A model generated the notes under the pieces. It worked only from the letters and a program-made list of their open reading frames with translations. It did no database searches and was not told the DNA's origin. Position numbers and translations under genes: made by a program. A stretch of DNA of 47,928 nt from Myxococcales bacterium (GTDB lineage Bacteria; Myxococcota_A; UBA9042): contig CANMNA010000005.1 of the NCBI GenBank assembly GCA_947499075.1, forward strand, positions 1 through 47,928, in the 5' to 3' direction. Every line of letters starts with the position of its first letter. Within the stretch, counting starts at the first letter, position 1. Positions 1 through 9,229 of this stretch are shown one piece after another.

Positions 1-264
1 AGAATGTGACGCGGCCCCGACCGCCAATTCCTCGTCTTGCAGCGACGGATCACCTAGCAATTCCAAACAGGTCGCTAGCTGAAACGGCTTGGCCGCCGAG
101 CGCCAGGTCGTCGCCAGATCAGGACCCAACTGCCACACGATCTGGCCGCGCTGCACCGCCACCGCGATCCACGGGTGGCGCGCCTCGATACACGTGCCGA
201 GATCGCGCTGGTCCTGTCCAGCGCTGCCCTCGATGCCGCCCCGACTTTGCCGAATCCAGCGCAT
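1..264 (-). CDS. Asparaginase II family protein, 5' part only (runs off the window edge)
   Basis: Minus-strand frame open to base 1: ...DLGTCIEARHPWIAVAVQRGQIVWQLGPDLATTWRSAAKPFQLATCLELLGDPSLQDEELAVGAASHS. RSAAKPFQ and DEELAVGAASHS resemble the asparaginase_II family (PF06089). Start codon uncertain. Confidence 0.5.
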   Translation of the reverse strand, partial: MRWIRQSRGGIEGSAGQDQRDLGTCIEARHPWIAVAVQRGQIVWQLGPDLATTWRSAAKPFQLATCLELLGDPSLQDEELAVGAASHS

Positions 265-366
265 GGTCTCCACACTCCCACGCCTACCGTAGTGCAGTGG
301 CGCGATCGCGGCAACCTGCGCCACAATCCCTGCTCCGGTCCCCAAGGCCACGGTCAGGAGCGCCCG

Positions 367-825
367 ATGTTGCCCATGAAAGCGCGTTACGCCGTCAAAG
401 CGCTGGTCCACCTGGCTGTTGCTCAGCCCCAGGGCGCGGTGTCCATTGCCGCCATCGCCCACAGCGAAGCAATTCCGCGCAAGTTTTTGGAGGCGATCCT
501 GCTTGAGCTGCGCAACCACGGCATTCTGGTCAGCCGCCGTGGCAAGTTGGGCGGGTACGCCTTGCGCCAGTCGTGCGACCAGATCTGGCTGGGTGATGTC
601 TTGCGCAAGCTGTCCGGTCCGCTGGCGCCGGTGCCGTGCTTGTCCAAGACGGCGTACCAGCGCTGTGCCGAGTGCCCCGACGAACGTGCCTGTGCGGTAC
701 GCCTGTTACTGGCCGACGTACACACCGCAACACTTCAAATTCTAGACAATATGTCGCTGGCGGACCTCGTTGCCCGCCTGCCTACGCCGCTGGTAGCGAC
801 AGGGGCTGCCGACGATACCGCTTGA
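367..825 (+). CDS. Rrf2 family transcriptional regulator
   Basis: MLPMKARYAVKALVHLAVAQPQGAVSIAAIAHSEAIPRKFLEAILLELRNHGILVSRRGKLGGYAL: classic Rrf2 winged helix. C-terminal Cys cluster (C..RCAEC.DERAC) suggests a metal/Fe-S or redox sensor. Confidence 0.9.
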   Translation: MLPMKARYAVKALVHLAVAQPQGAVSIAAIAHSEAIPRKFLEAILLELRNHGILVSRRGKLGGYALRQSCDQIWLGDVLRKLSGPLAPVPCLSKTAYQRCAECPDERACAVRLLLADVHTATLQILDNMSLADLVARLPTPLVATGAADDTA

Positions 826-976
826 CGAATTCGCAAGACCTCGGCAAAATCGTGCCCCCCGGCTCGCGTTCCTATGGACGTAGCGGGTGAGAAAATTTAA
901 CGATAGCAGGCACATTGCGCAATCTGCGGCAGTGTCACGCACGCCGCGGGCCGCCCCGCGCAGCAAGGTCGATGTC

Positions 977-1294
977 ATGGCGAGCTACGCAATTATCCTC
1001 ACCGGCGGTAAGCAATACCGCGTTACTGCTGGACAACAGGTCACTGTCGAGAAGCTGCCCGAGCAGACCGGCAGCAATGTGGTGTTCGATCAGGTCTTGC
1101 TCGTCGCCAACGACGGCAACGTCTCCGTCGGCGCGCCGACTGTTGCTGGCGCCCGGGTCATCGGTCAGGTCGTCGAGCAGACGCGCGACAACAAGGTGCT
1201 GGTGCACAAGTACCGCCGCCGCAAGAACAGCCGCAAGACGATCGGCCACCGCCAGTGGATTACCCGCGTGCGCATCGCTTCGATCGAGGCCTAA
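977..1294 (+). CDS. rplU: 50S ribosomal protein L21
   Basis: [43 protein letters not shown]...[24 protein letters not shown]. Confidence 0.97.
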   Translation: MASYAIILTGGKQYRVTAGQQVTVEKLPEQTGSNVVFDQVLLVANDGNVSVGAPTVAGARVIGQVVEQTRDNKVLVHKYRRRKNSRKTIGHRQWITRVRIASIEA

Positions 1295-1382
1295 GCCCAG
1301 CCCGCACCGCGGCCCGTTTGCTCAGCGCGACGCTGGGTCTGTTCGCCGGTTTTGCAACACTTTATTTCCAAAAGGCCCCACT

Positions 1383-1637
1383 ATGGCACACAAAAAAGGG
1401 CAAGGCTCTTCGCGCAACGGCCGCGACAGCAACCCGCAGTACCGCGGCATCAAGATCTACGGCGGCCAGACCGTCGGCTCCGGCGCCATCTTGGTGCGCC
1501 AAGTCGGCTCGACGTGGCATGCCGGCAAGAATGTCGGGACTGGCAAAGATTTCACGCTGTTTGCAACGGCAGAGGGCGTCGTCGAGTACGGCACCTCGCA
1601 TGGTCGGCAGACCGTGCAAGTGCGCCCGCAGGCTTAA
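1383..1637 (+). CDS. rpmA: 50S ribosomal protein L27
   Basis: [61 protein letters not shown]; adjacent to rplU. Confidence 0.97.
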   Translation: MAHKKGQGSSRNGRDSNPQYRGIKIYGGQTVGSGAILVRQVGSTWHAGKNVGTGKDFTLFATAEGVVEYGTSHGRQTVQVRPQA

Positions 1638-1792
1638 GCCTGTGCGGCTGCGGGCCGGGCCGGGCCCCAAAACTGGGCGTGGTCGGCGACGATGCTCCGC
1701 CGCCCGCTCGGCTGCCGCTCGCGCGTTGGCCCCTGATCGGGGCCACAGGCCTCGGGCTGTCTATGTCTGGGCCTGCCGGCACCAGACCTGTC

Positions 1793-1837
1793 GACGCCAG
1801 CTCTGCCGACGCCAGCTCTGCCGACGCCAGCTCTGCC
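1793..1837. repeat. 15-bp tandem repeat, 3 exact copies (GACGCCAGCTCTGCC)
   Basis: Directly read in the rpmA downstream intergenic region. Confidence 0.9.
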
Positions 1838-2046
1838 GCTTGGGCCATTGTCGGCGCCCTGACCAAAGCCGCCAACAACCGACAAAGAAATTGTCGAATC
1901 GTTCGCTCCGTGGTACTCCTTGCCGCTGGCGACGCAGCGGTCTGGGCGACTCACACGGGTTGGCCTTGGGCTGCCGCAAGCCGACGCAATGGGTTGAGCG
2001 CGCACGCTGTCCGGCAGACGTCGGCTCCTGATGCGCGCTCGCAATG

Positions 2047-2129
2047 GGGGCGCTAGTCGCCCGACACCGGGCCTTCGATGCCCAACACTGGCCGCTAGTT
2101 GTTCCATCGGGGCACTAGTCGCCCGACAC
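2047..2129. repeat. Pair of 21-bp direct repeats GGGGC(G/A)CTAGTCGCCCGACAC, 62 bp apart
   Basis: Copies at 2047-2067 and 2109-2129, 20/21 identical; a shorter GCTAGT-containing match lies between them. Confidence 0.85.
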
Positions 2130-2184
2130 TGAGACCACCCCGCGCATTGGTGCGCGACCGGGCTTGGGATCCGAGAGGCAAGTC

Positions 2185-4278
2185 ATGGCGAACGACGAAC
2201 GGCGAGGTGGAATCGGCTTTGGCGGCCAGCATCGCGTGGACAGTGGCCGCTCGCATCAGGACGATGACGACAACGCCGAGTCGACGCGGGCGATGGACGC
2301 AGCCGACCTCGAAGACGCCGAGCAACCGACAGCCTATTCGCGCAGCCCGGCGCCGCCGCCGCCGCCACGGGCTCCAGTTCAACCGCAGCGCCCAGGAGCA
2401 GCTCGCCCGGGCGCCATGCGCGCGGCGCCGCCCCCGCCGCCACCGCGCCACGAAGAGGAAGAGGAAGCAGCCACGCGCATGCTCGACGCCATGGACATGG
2501 ACGACGTGCCCATGCCGCCCGCCCGCGCTGCCCAGCAGGGGCGCTCGATCGACCTCAAGGTCGTCCAAGGCCCCGATCGCGGCAAGGTCCACAAGATTAC
2601 CGACGGCGATCACTTGGTTGGCCGCGGCCTTGATTGTCAAATCGTCCTGGCCGATCCGGCGGTCTCGCGCAAGCATTTTCAAGTCCGCCGCAATGGCGAC
2701 CAGGTGATTTTGGAAGACCTGCGTGGCCCTAACGGCACCAAAGTCAACGGCGAAAAGCGCGATCGCCATGTGCTCGAGCCCGGTGACCAGATCGAAATCG
2801 GCATGAGCGTGATGGAGTTTCAGATCGATGGCCAGGGTCGCAAGGCCGGCAGCGGTGGCAAGCCATCGTCCGTCGAAGAGCGGTCGCAGCGCCCTCAGTC
2901 TGAGATGCGACACGCCGCACCGGCCGAGCAACACGGCCGGGGTGCGGGCACGGCCTCGGGTCCGGGCAAGATGATCGCGATCGCGGGCGTATTGCTGCTG
3001 CTGCTGGGCGGCGGCGGTGTCGCCGCTTGGCTGGTGCTGGGCAAGAAGTCGGCCGATACCAAACCCGAGGAGAGCGAGGCCGGTAGCGAGGGAGATATCA
3101 CCAAGCTCATCGCCGACGCAACCAAAGCCATCGAGGACAAAGACTTCATCGCCGCAACTGGCCTGCTCAAGAAGGCGGGCGAGTTGGACAAGGGCAACAG
3201 CGACGTCGCCAAGCTCAAGCGCAAGGCCAGCGGCGAGGAGGAGAATCAGGCCACGCTCAAAGACGCAGACAAGGCCATTGAAGAAGGCAACCTCGAAGAC
3301 GCGATCGCCAAGCTGACCGACTTGGAGGGCAAGAAAGACTCGGTGTTCAACGCCAAGGCGGTCGAGCAGCTCAAGAGCGTCAAAGAAACGCTCATCAAAG
3401 CCAAGCTCGATGAAGCCAAGAAGGCGCAGGCTGCCGGCAACGTGGCCAAGGCTGTCGAAGCGCTCAAGGTGGTGCTCGAGCACGATGCGGGCAACGCCGA
3501 AGCGACGATGCTGCAGGCGTCTCTGGGTGGTGCGGCCGCGCCACCGCCACCACACGCCGCGGACGCTGGGGCAACGGGTCACGCCGACGCGCAAGCCGCA
3601 GCGCCTGGCGTCGATCCGAAAGCAGCAGCCGTGGATCCCAAGACTGCCGCGGTCGATTCCAAGGCGGCCGAAGCGGCCGGGGCCAAGAAGGCCGACTTTC
3701 AGGCCGGCTTGTCTGCCTACCAAGGTCGGCAGTGGTCGGCGGCGGTCCAGGCATTTGATGCGATCGCCAGTGGACCGTTCAGCAAGGAGGAAAAGAAGAA
3801 AGCTGCGGCGTACTTGGCCGCAGTCAAGCAAGTCGAAGCCGCGGCCAACGAAGCCCAGGCTACCGCTGGTAATCCCAATAAGGCTGCGGGCGCGTGGAAG
3901 AACGCCCGCGAGGCCGATGGCAACGTCAACGGTGCGCACAAGGCGTTTTTTACCGACCAGGTCATCAAGAGCTACATCGCAGCCGCCAAGGCTGCACGGG
4001 CAGCGGGCAACTGTGGTGGCGCCGTCGAAGCAGCCGAAGAAGCCAACAACTACACGGCAACCGGTTCTCACCCGGACGCCAAGTCTGTCATCGACGGATG
4101 CAAAGCCGACGGCAAGAAGTACCTGGACCAAGCCGAAGCGGCGCTTGCGGCAGGCAAGGGTCCGGCGGCCAAAGAGCTCGCCCAAAAAGCCGAGAAAATC
4201 TTAGGTCCAATGGATCCGCTGACAGCCAAAGCCAAAGAAATTCAGAAGAAAGCTGCGGCAGCCGGTCGGGACGAATAG
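2185..4278 (+). CDS. FHA-domain protein with Pro-rich linker, one TM segment and Ala/Lys-rich TPR-like helical C-terminal region
   Basis: FHA: DLKVVQGPDRGKVHKITDGDHLVGRGLDCQIVLADPAVSRKHFQVRRNGDQVILEDLRGPNGTKVNGEK. TM: MIAIAGVLLLLLGGGGVAAWLVLG. Alternative TTG start at 2164. Confidence 0.85.
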   Translation: MANDERRGGIGFGGQHRVDSGRSHQDDDDNAESTRAMDAADLEDAEQPTAYSRSPAPPPPPRAPVQPQRPGAARPGAMRAAPPPPPPRHEEEEEAATRMLDAMDMDDVPMPPARAAQQGRSIDLKVVQGPDRGKVHKITDGDHLVGRGLDCQIVLADPAVSRKHFQVRRNGDQVILEDLRGPNGTKVNGEKRDRHVLEPGDQIEIGMSVMEFQIDGQGRKAGSGGKPSSVEERSQRPQSEMRHAAPAEQHGRGAGTASGPGKMIAIAGVLLLLLGGGGVAAWLVLGKKSADTKPEESEAGSEGDITKLIADATKAIEDKDFIAATGLLKKAGELDKGNSDVAKLKRKASGEEENQATLKDADKAIEEGNLEDAIAKLTDLEGKKDSVFNAKAVEQLKSVKETLIKAKLDEAKKAQAAGNVAKAVEALKVVLEHDAGNAEATMLQASLGGAAAPPPPHAADAGATGHADAQAAAPGVDPKAAAVDPKTAAVDSKAAEAAGAKKADFQAGLSAYQGRQWSAAVQAFDAIASGPFSKEEKKKAAAYLAAVKQVEAAANEAQATAGNPNKAAGAWKNAREADGNVNGAHKAFFTDQVIKSYIAAAKAARAAGNCGGAVEAAEEANNYTATGSHPDAKSVIDGCKADGKKYLDQAEAALAAGKGPAAKELAQKAEKILGPMDPLTAKAKEIQKKAAAAGRDE

Positions 4279-4281
4279 CCT

Positions 4282-4308
4282 AGGAGGCTGTCGGAGAACC
4301 TCCTTTTT
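4282..4308 (+). terminator. Rho-independent terminator-like hairpin after the FHA gene
   Basis: AGGAGG-CTGTCGGAGAA-CCTCCT followed by T-run, 4 nt after the stop codon. Confidence 0.6.
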
Positions 4309-4380
4309 GAGCCATTTCTGCCGCGTAACTTATTGATAACATGGAATCGAAAAACCAGAAATTGGAGTATTCCGACACCC
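4286..4380. mobile_element. MITE-like segment with imperfect terminal inverted repeats
   Basis: GGCTGTCGGA (4286-4295) versus TCCGACACCC (4371-4380), 9/10 inverted match, 95 bp total. Confidence 0.35.
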
Positions 4381-4382
4381 AC

Positions 4383-4442
4383 CTAGTACGGCGACTCCCA
4401 AGTTCGCGTTGGGATGTCAGAGATTGCCCCTCACCGTACTAG
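4383..4442. mobile_element. MITE-like palindromic element, CTAG-bounded
   Basis: CTAGTACGG (4383-4391) and CCGTACTAG (4434-4442), perfect 9-bp TIR, near-matching beyond. Confidence 0.45.
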
Positions 4443-4510
4443 CTTATTTCGTTTGAAGAAGTGGGCGCGCCGCCCCCTGCGACCCCTGCGGTCGGCCGCA
4501 TCCGCGGCCT

Positions 4511-4572
4511 CCAGTACCAAGCTCCGAATCCGCGTTGGTAACCCAACGCCCATTAGGGATCTGTGGTACTAG
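4511..4572. mobile_element. MITE-like palindromic element
   Basis: CCAGTACCA (4511-4519) and TGGTACTAG (4564-4572), 8/9 inverted; internal hairpin GCGTTGG-TAAC-CCAACGC (4532-4549). Confidence 0.4.
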
Positions 4573-4701
4573 TACCTCGTTACAGGGATTTCGATAAGTT
4601 GACTGTCCCCGTTGCCCTGACCTCTCTGGCGGGCGGGCGCGGAGACCCGCCCCCTACCCGGGCCACGGCAACCGGTCAAAACCGGTGTAACGAGGTACTA
4701 G
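4569..4701. mobile_element. 133-bp MITE-like element with perfect 16-bp terminal inverted repeats
   Basis: CTAGTACCTCGTTACA (4569-4584) and TGTAACGAGGTACTAG (4686-4701), exact reverse complements. Confidence 0.65.
4629..4670. repeat. REP-like GC-rich palindromic repeat, copy 1
   Basis: GCGGGCGGGCGCGGAGACCCGCCCCCTACCCGGGCCACGGCA; related to 19121-19160. Confidence 0.55.
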
Positions 4702-6641
4702 CTGTCCGGGCCGCGGGCCAAAAACGCCGCAACCACTGCAAAGTCAACGGCCAACGTGGCAGGCGGCAATGCCGCCAGCAACGCCCTGCCGTAGCTCTTG
4801 GTCAGCAGGCGCGGGTCCAGCACCGCCACGACACCCCGGTGGCGGTGGCTGCGCAGCAAGCGGCCAAAGCCTTGACGCAGCGTCTGTTCGGCAGCAGGCA
4901 AGCTGATCTCATCAAAGGGTCTGCGCCCTTGGTCCTGCAAAAGCTTGGCCCGTGCTTGCAACAGCGGGTCGTCGGGCGGTGGAAACGGGATCTTGTCCAA
5001 CACCACCACGCGCAGGGCCTCGGCGGGCAGGTCGACCCCGTGCCAGAACCCCAACGTAGCGAGCAACACCGCCGGCTGGGCGTGGACGAACTCTTCGAGC
5101 AATTGCTCTTTGGGCCGGTCGCCCTGGACCAAGACAGTAAAGGGCAACAGCTTGCGCAACCGGTCAGCCGCGTCGCCCAGCGCCCGGTGGCTCGAGAACA
5201 GCGCCAGCACGCCGCCCGCCGCCGCCATCGCCAGCCGGTCGATTGCTTGGGCCACGGCCTGCTCGCGCTGCGGCGCAAACGGCTCCGGCAGCTCGGGTGG
5301 CACATACAGGCAGGCCTGGCGCGGGTAATCAAACGGGCTGGGCAGCACCAGGCCACGCGTGCCGGCAGGCAGCCCAAGCCGACCGCGGGCCAACTCGAAC
5401 GAACCCGCGGTCGCCAGCGTCGCCGAGGTAAAAATGCGGACGGCACTCTCGGCCAGCAGGGTCTCGGCCAACCGCAGCCCGACCTGAACCGGGCGGCTGA
5501 TGATCGCCGTCTCTTTGCCCCGCTGCTGCACCCACCGCGCCTGACCGTCCGCCGAGGTCTGCCGCGGCAGACACGTCGCCAGGTCCTGGCGCAGGGTGTA
5601 TAGCGTCTCTGCAGCTTTCGCCCATTGCGGGTCGCGGCCAAGCTCGGCATCACCCGCCAGCGCTTGCACGGTCCACAGCGCTGCGTCCAAGGCCGCCGCT
5701 GGTTGCTGCAGCGCGTCCCACTGCGCAGGCGTCAGCGGACCCGCGGCACCCAAGCGTTCAACAGGCCCCCACAGCTGTGCGGCCCGGTCGGCCAAGTTGG
5801 TGAGGGCCTGGTGCACGTCTGCCCGCAGCGCCGGGTCGCGCAGCAGCATCCCGCCTGCCGCGTCCGCTGCTGCAGACCACAAGTCGTCCGTCAGTTGCTG
5901 GGTGCGTCGGTTGGAGATCGTGCAGCCAAAAAAGCTGGTCGCGGTCTCAGCCAGCAAGTGGGCTTCGTCAATGACGATCGCCCCAAGGCTGGGCAACAGG
6001 CCGCCGCCTGGAAAGCGGTCGCGCAGTGCGTAGTCGGCCAACAGCAAATGGTGGTTGACGACGACGACATCGGCTTGCAGGGCCTGACGCCGGGCCTGCA
6101 CCACAAAGCACGCCTCGATCTGTGGGCACTGGCTACCCAGGCAATTGTCGGCGGTCGAAGTCATCTCAGGCCACAGCGGGTCCGCCTCCGCCACCCCCAG
6201 CACCTCAGACCGATCACCCGTCGTGCTGATCTGGGCAAAGGCGCGGACAGCCAGCAGCGCCGGCGGCAGCGCGGTCCCAGCGCTCGCCCGCACCTGCTCG
6301 GCCCGCAGCAACCGATGGTGGCAAATGTAGTTGGCGCGACCCTTGAGCACCGCCACACTGCAACTGCGACCACATGCCAGCTGCGCCAGCGGCAGATCCT
6401 GCTGGACAATTTGATTCTGGAGCTGCCGGGTCGCGGTCGCTACCAACAAGCGCCTGCCGGTCTGGAGCACCGGCACAAGGTAGGCCAGGGTTTTTCCGGT
6501 ACCCGTGCCGGCCTCAACCAACAGATCGCTGCCGGTTTGGAGGGCCAGACCCACCGCGCGGGCCATCTCGGCCTGACCCGGGCGGGGCTCATAGCCGGGC
6601 AGGACGGCCTGCAAGTGGCCCAATGCGCTGCCGGTCAGCAT
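4698..6641 (-). CDS. ATP-dependent DNA helicase, DinG/XPD-like
   Basis: Walker A EAGTGTGKTLAYLVP, DEAH box IVIDEAHLL, four-Cys region (CHHRL...CLGSQCPQIEAC), C-terminal ATLGFWHGVDLPAEALRVVVLDKIPFPPPDDP...QTLRQGFGRLLRSHRHRGVVAVLDPRL. Confidence 0.9.
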   Translation of the reverse strand: MLTGSALGHLQAVLPGYEPRPGQAEMARAVGLALQTGSDLLVEAGTGTGKTLAYLVPVLQTGRRLLVATATRQLQNQIVQQDLPLAQLACGRSCSVAVLKGRANYICHHRLLRAEQVRASAGTALPPALLAVRAFAQISTTGDRSEVLGVAEADPLWPEMTSTADNCLGSQCPQIEACFVVQARRQALQADVVVVNHHLLLADYALRDRFPGGGLLPSLGAIVIDEAHLLAETATSFFGCTISNRRTQQLTDDLWSAAADAAGGMLLRDPALRADVHQALTNLADRAAQLWGPVERLGAAGPLTPAQWDALQQPAAALDAALWTVQALAGDAELGRDPQWAKAAETLYTLRQDLATCLPRQTSADGQARWVQQRGKETAIISRPVQVGLRLAETLLAESAVRIFTSATLATAGSFELARGRLGLPAGTRGLVLPSPFDYPRQACLYVPPELPEPFAPQREQAVAQAIDRLAMAAAGGVLALFSSHRALGDAADRLRKLLPFTVLVQGDRPKEQLLEEFVHAQPAVLLATLGFWHGVDLPAEALRVVVLDKIPFPPPDDPLLQARAKLLQDQGRRPFDEISLPAAEQTLRQGFGRLLRSHRHRGVVAVLDPRLLTKSYGRALLAALPPATLAVDFAVVAAFLARGPDS

Positions 6642-6651
6642 CCCGCCGCCA

Positions 6652-8415
6652 CTACGGCGCCACGCCGGGCGCCAGCTGAGGCCGAATTGTCGCCGGATCG
6701 CTGGGCGACTCCGGTCTGGCGTAGACCACCACCGCAGTGGCACCCAACAGGCGATGACTTTCGGCCACTTCGGCAAAGCCAGCCATCTGCAGCGTGCGAT
6801 CCAGCGTGCGCATCACCGCTTTTTGGTCCAGGCTCGCCGCGTCGGTTGCACCCAGCGCTGCCTGGTCGCCGAACACGATCAGGGCGTGCGGCGCGGTGTA
6901 AAGCAACTCGATCAGGTGGGCGGTCGCCACCCCCGCTTCGGCCACCGAGCACCGCAACTGGGGCCATTGACCGGTGGGATCAAGCAGCGCGGCTACAGCC
7001 AGGCCGCGGGCGCCCACCGCCAGGTACGCGGCCTTGCCGTGACCGACCACAGACGGGTCCTCGCCACTCTGCTTGGCGAACCGCGCCACTTTGCGGGCCG
7101 CCATCCGCTCGACGCTGCTGGTCTGGATCAGCAGGTGCCAGGCCCCAGTGCCAAACAGCAGGACCGCCACCGTGCCCAGCAGCCAGTACGCCTTGCGCCG
7201 GACCCGCGGATCGTGCGGCTTGTCGGCCGCCGCCTTGGGCGTAGCCAGGGCCGCAAGACCCACACCTACGACAAGCGCTGTCGCCACCCGCGCGACCGCC
7301 ATGGCGTCGATCACGCCATCGGCCACCCCGCGGTGGGCCGCCTGTCCGCAGTAGGCCGCCGCCGCGAGCAGCGCGACCAAGGGCGGGCCCCAGTCGCGGT
7401 CTCCGAGCTCACGGTGGGCTGCAGGCAGCGCGACCCCGAGCGACCGCCATCCGTCGCTTGCCCCAGCGCCCAGTTGGGCCGCACCGTCGTCATCCTCGGT
7501 CGCGCGCGGTGACGGTCGCAACCGCGGCGGATCTGGCTGGACCAACCCCGTCGCCAGACCGTAGCCCGCGGCCAGCACCAGCGCCCCGCCCAGCATCAGG
7601 TTCCACAGCGGCGCCGGGAGCACGTCGAGCTGGCGCGCGAGCGCCCCGACCGGACCCAGCGGTGCCGCCAGCGCCAGCAGCTGCACTGCGGCTCCCGCCG
7701 CACCAGTCTGCGCCCAACCCGACGGTTCCGAAGCCATTGGCAGCAACCACGAAGCCCCAGCCGCATCGATCTCGGGCACCAGATAGCCGACCATCAGCCA
7801 GCGCGCCAACAAGCCCACGGTGGCCGCACCGAGCCACGCCGCCGCAGCCGTGGCGCGCAGGCGATCCTCGGCCACCGCCCGCCAGGCCATGTAGAGCCCT
7901 GCGGGCACGATGGTCAGGCCCGGCGCCGCCACCAGCGCCAGTAGCAGCAGCGGCACGGTCGAGGCCCACACGCGCCTGCGGTCGCCGTCCTGGAGCGCGC
8001 CGCGCACCAGCGCCAGCGCCAACAGGGCCAGCACCGCTGTCAGCGCGCCGCTGCCGAGCCGGTGCCCCGCCTGCATCGCGAACGGCCCCAACGCCAGCGC
8101 TAGCCCGACCATCAGGCCGCACAGCGAACCCCAGCCGGTGACGCGGGCGTAGCCGACTGCGAGCAGCGGCAGGCACACCTCCAGAGCCAGCTCCGGCAGC
8201 CGCCACAACCCGGCAGCAGCGCCGGTCGCCGCCGCCCAGGCGTGGGCAGCCAGTGTCAACGGCTCGGCGCTCGGACCGCTGCCGCCCAGCCCCAACGCCA
8301 GCGCAGCTTCGCCTGGCGAAAAATCGGCGGTGAACATGGGTGCAGCGCGCAAGGCGAGCGTCACCAAGCCGACTCGAATCAGTAAAGTTCTAAAATCTTT
8401 TGGATCAATCGTCAT
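6652..8415 (-). CDS. Polytopic membrane protein, possibly a GT-C type glycosyltransferase
   Basis: MTIDPKDFRTLLIRVGLVTLALRAAPMFTADFSPGEAALALGLGG...; many Ala/Leu-rich TM segments; family assignment weak. Confidence 0.6.
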   Translation of the reverse strand: MTIDPKDFRTLLIRVGLVTLALRAAPMFTADFSPGEAALALGLGGSGPSAEPLTLAAHAWAAATGAAAGLWRLPELALEVCLPLLAVGYARVTGWGSLCGLMVGLALALGPFAMQAGHRLGSGALTAVLALLALALVRGALQDGDRRRVWASTVPLLLLALVAAPGLTIVPAGLYMAWRAVAEDRLRATAAAAWLGAATVGLLARWLMVGYLVPEIDAAGASWLLPMASEPSGWAQTGAAGAAVQLLALAAPLGPVGALARQLDVLPAPLWNLMLGGALVLAAGYGLATGLVQPDPPRLRPSPRATEDDDGAAQLGAGASDGWRSLGVALPAAHRELGDRDWGPPLVALLAAAAYCGQAAHRGVADGVIDAMAVARVATALVVGVGLAALATPKAAADKPHDPRVRRKAYWLLGTVAVLLFGTGAWHLLIQTSSVERMAARKVARFAKQSGEDPSVVGHGKAAYLAVGARGLAVAALLDPTGQWPQLRCSVAEAGVATAHLIELLYTAPHALIVFGDQAALGATDAASLDQKAVMRTLDRTLQMAGFAEVAESHRLLGATAVVVYARPESPSDPATIRPQLAPGVAP

Positions 8416-8464
8416 TGCACAACACGGTGGGTCACGGTGGAGGGGCGAAGGTAGTCGGGCCGAC

Positions 8465-9229
8465 CTACGCTCGCAAGAGGTCGCGCAACGCCAACGCCGA
8501 CCGCAGCGGGGCATGGGCTGCCTGGCCGACCAAGCGCTGGACACGGTCCGAAATCAGCGACAGCGCAGTAGGCGTAAGACCTTGCAGCAACGCAGCGTCG
8601 CAGGCCTGACCTGCAATCCACAGGGCCTGGATGTCGCTTGCGGCCAACCACTCGCGGGCGCCTTCTGCGCATGTCTGGCAGCCTAGCCCCATAGCGTCCG
8701 GCGGCCAATGCGCCATGCCGTCCAGCGGCTTGCCGCAGCGGGCGCAGCGCCACAGATCGGGCAACAGGCCGGTGACTTGCAAGAAGCCTGCTTGGACAGC
8801 GATCACCAAGCGACGGCACAGTGCCTCTGGTGTGACTGCACTGGCGAGCAGCGCTGCGCACAGCCAGTGAAAAAGCGCGGCGTCGGCGTGGTCGGGTTGC
8901 GCAGCCAGACTCGCCAGCTCTGTAGCGTACGACGCCACACATAGCTGCGCGTACGTGGGCGCCGGGCCAAGCAAGTCACGCTGCAGGGTCGCGCCCTGCA
9001 GCTGCGGCAGGCCGCCCTTGCGCGCTGGCGCAATCGCCACTTCGAGTTGCACAAACGGGCGCAGTAGGCCAGAGCCAAAGCGCTTGCGGCTGCTGCGGGC
9101 TGCGCGGGCTGCGGCGTCGCGCCGGCCTACGGTGGGCGACAGCAGCCAGACAATTAAGTCGCTTTCTCCGACGGCTTGGGTGCGCAATACCACCACTGGC
9201 GCAAGCAGCGTGGCGGCCGTGCCACTCAT
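8465..9229 (-). CDS. recO: DNA repair protein RecO
   Basis: VVVLRTQAVGESDLIVWLLSPTVGRRDAAARAARSSRKRFGSGLLRPFVQLEV; C-terminal Cys cluster CARCGKPLD...GCQTC. Confidence 0.88.
   Translation of the reverse strand: MSGTAATLLAPVVVLRTQAVGESDLIVWLLSPTVGRRDAAARAARSSRKRFGSGLLRPFVQLEVAIAPARKGGLPQLQGATLQRDLLGPAPTYAQLCVASYATELASLAAQPDHADAALFHWLCAALLASAVTPEALCRRLVIAVQAGFLQVTGLLPDLWRCARCGKPLDGMAHWPPDAMGLGCQTCAEGAREWLAASDIQALWIAGQACDAALLQGLTPTALSLISDRVQRLVGQAAHAPLRSALALRDLLRA

Noticed and set aside
2095-4185. 696-aa minus-strand ORF antisense to the FHA gene
   Set aside because: GC-rich shadow ORF; no domain-like pattern, while the plus-strand frame has a clear FHA domain and TM segment.
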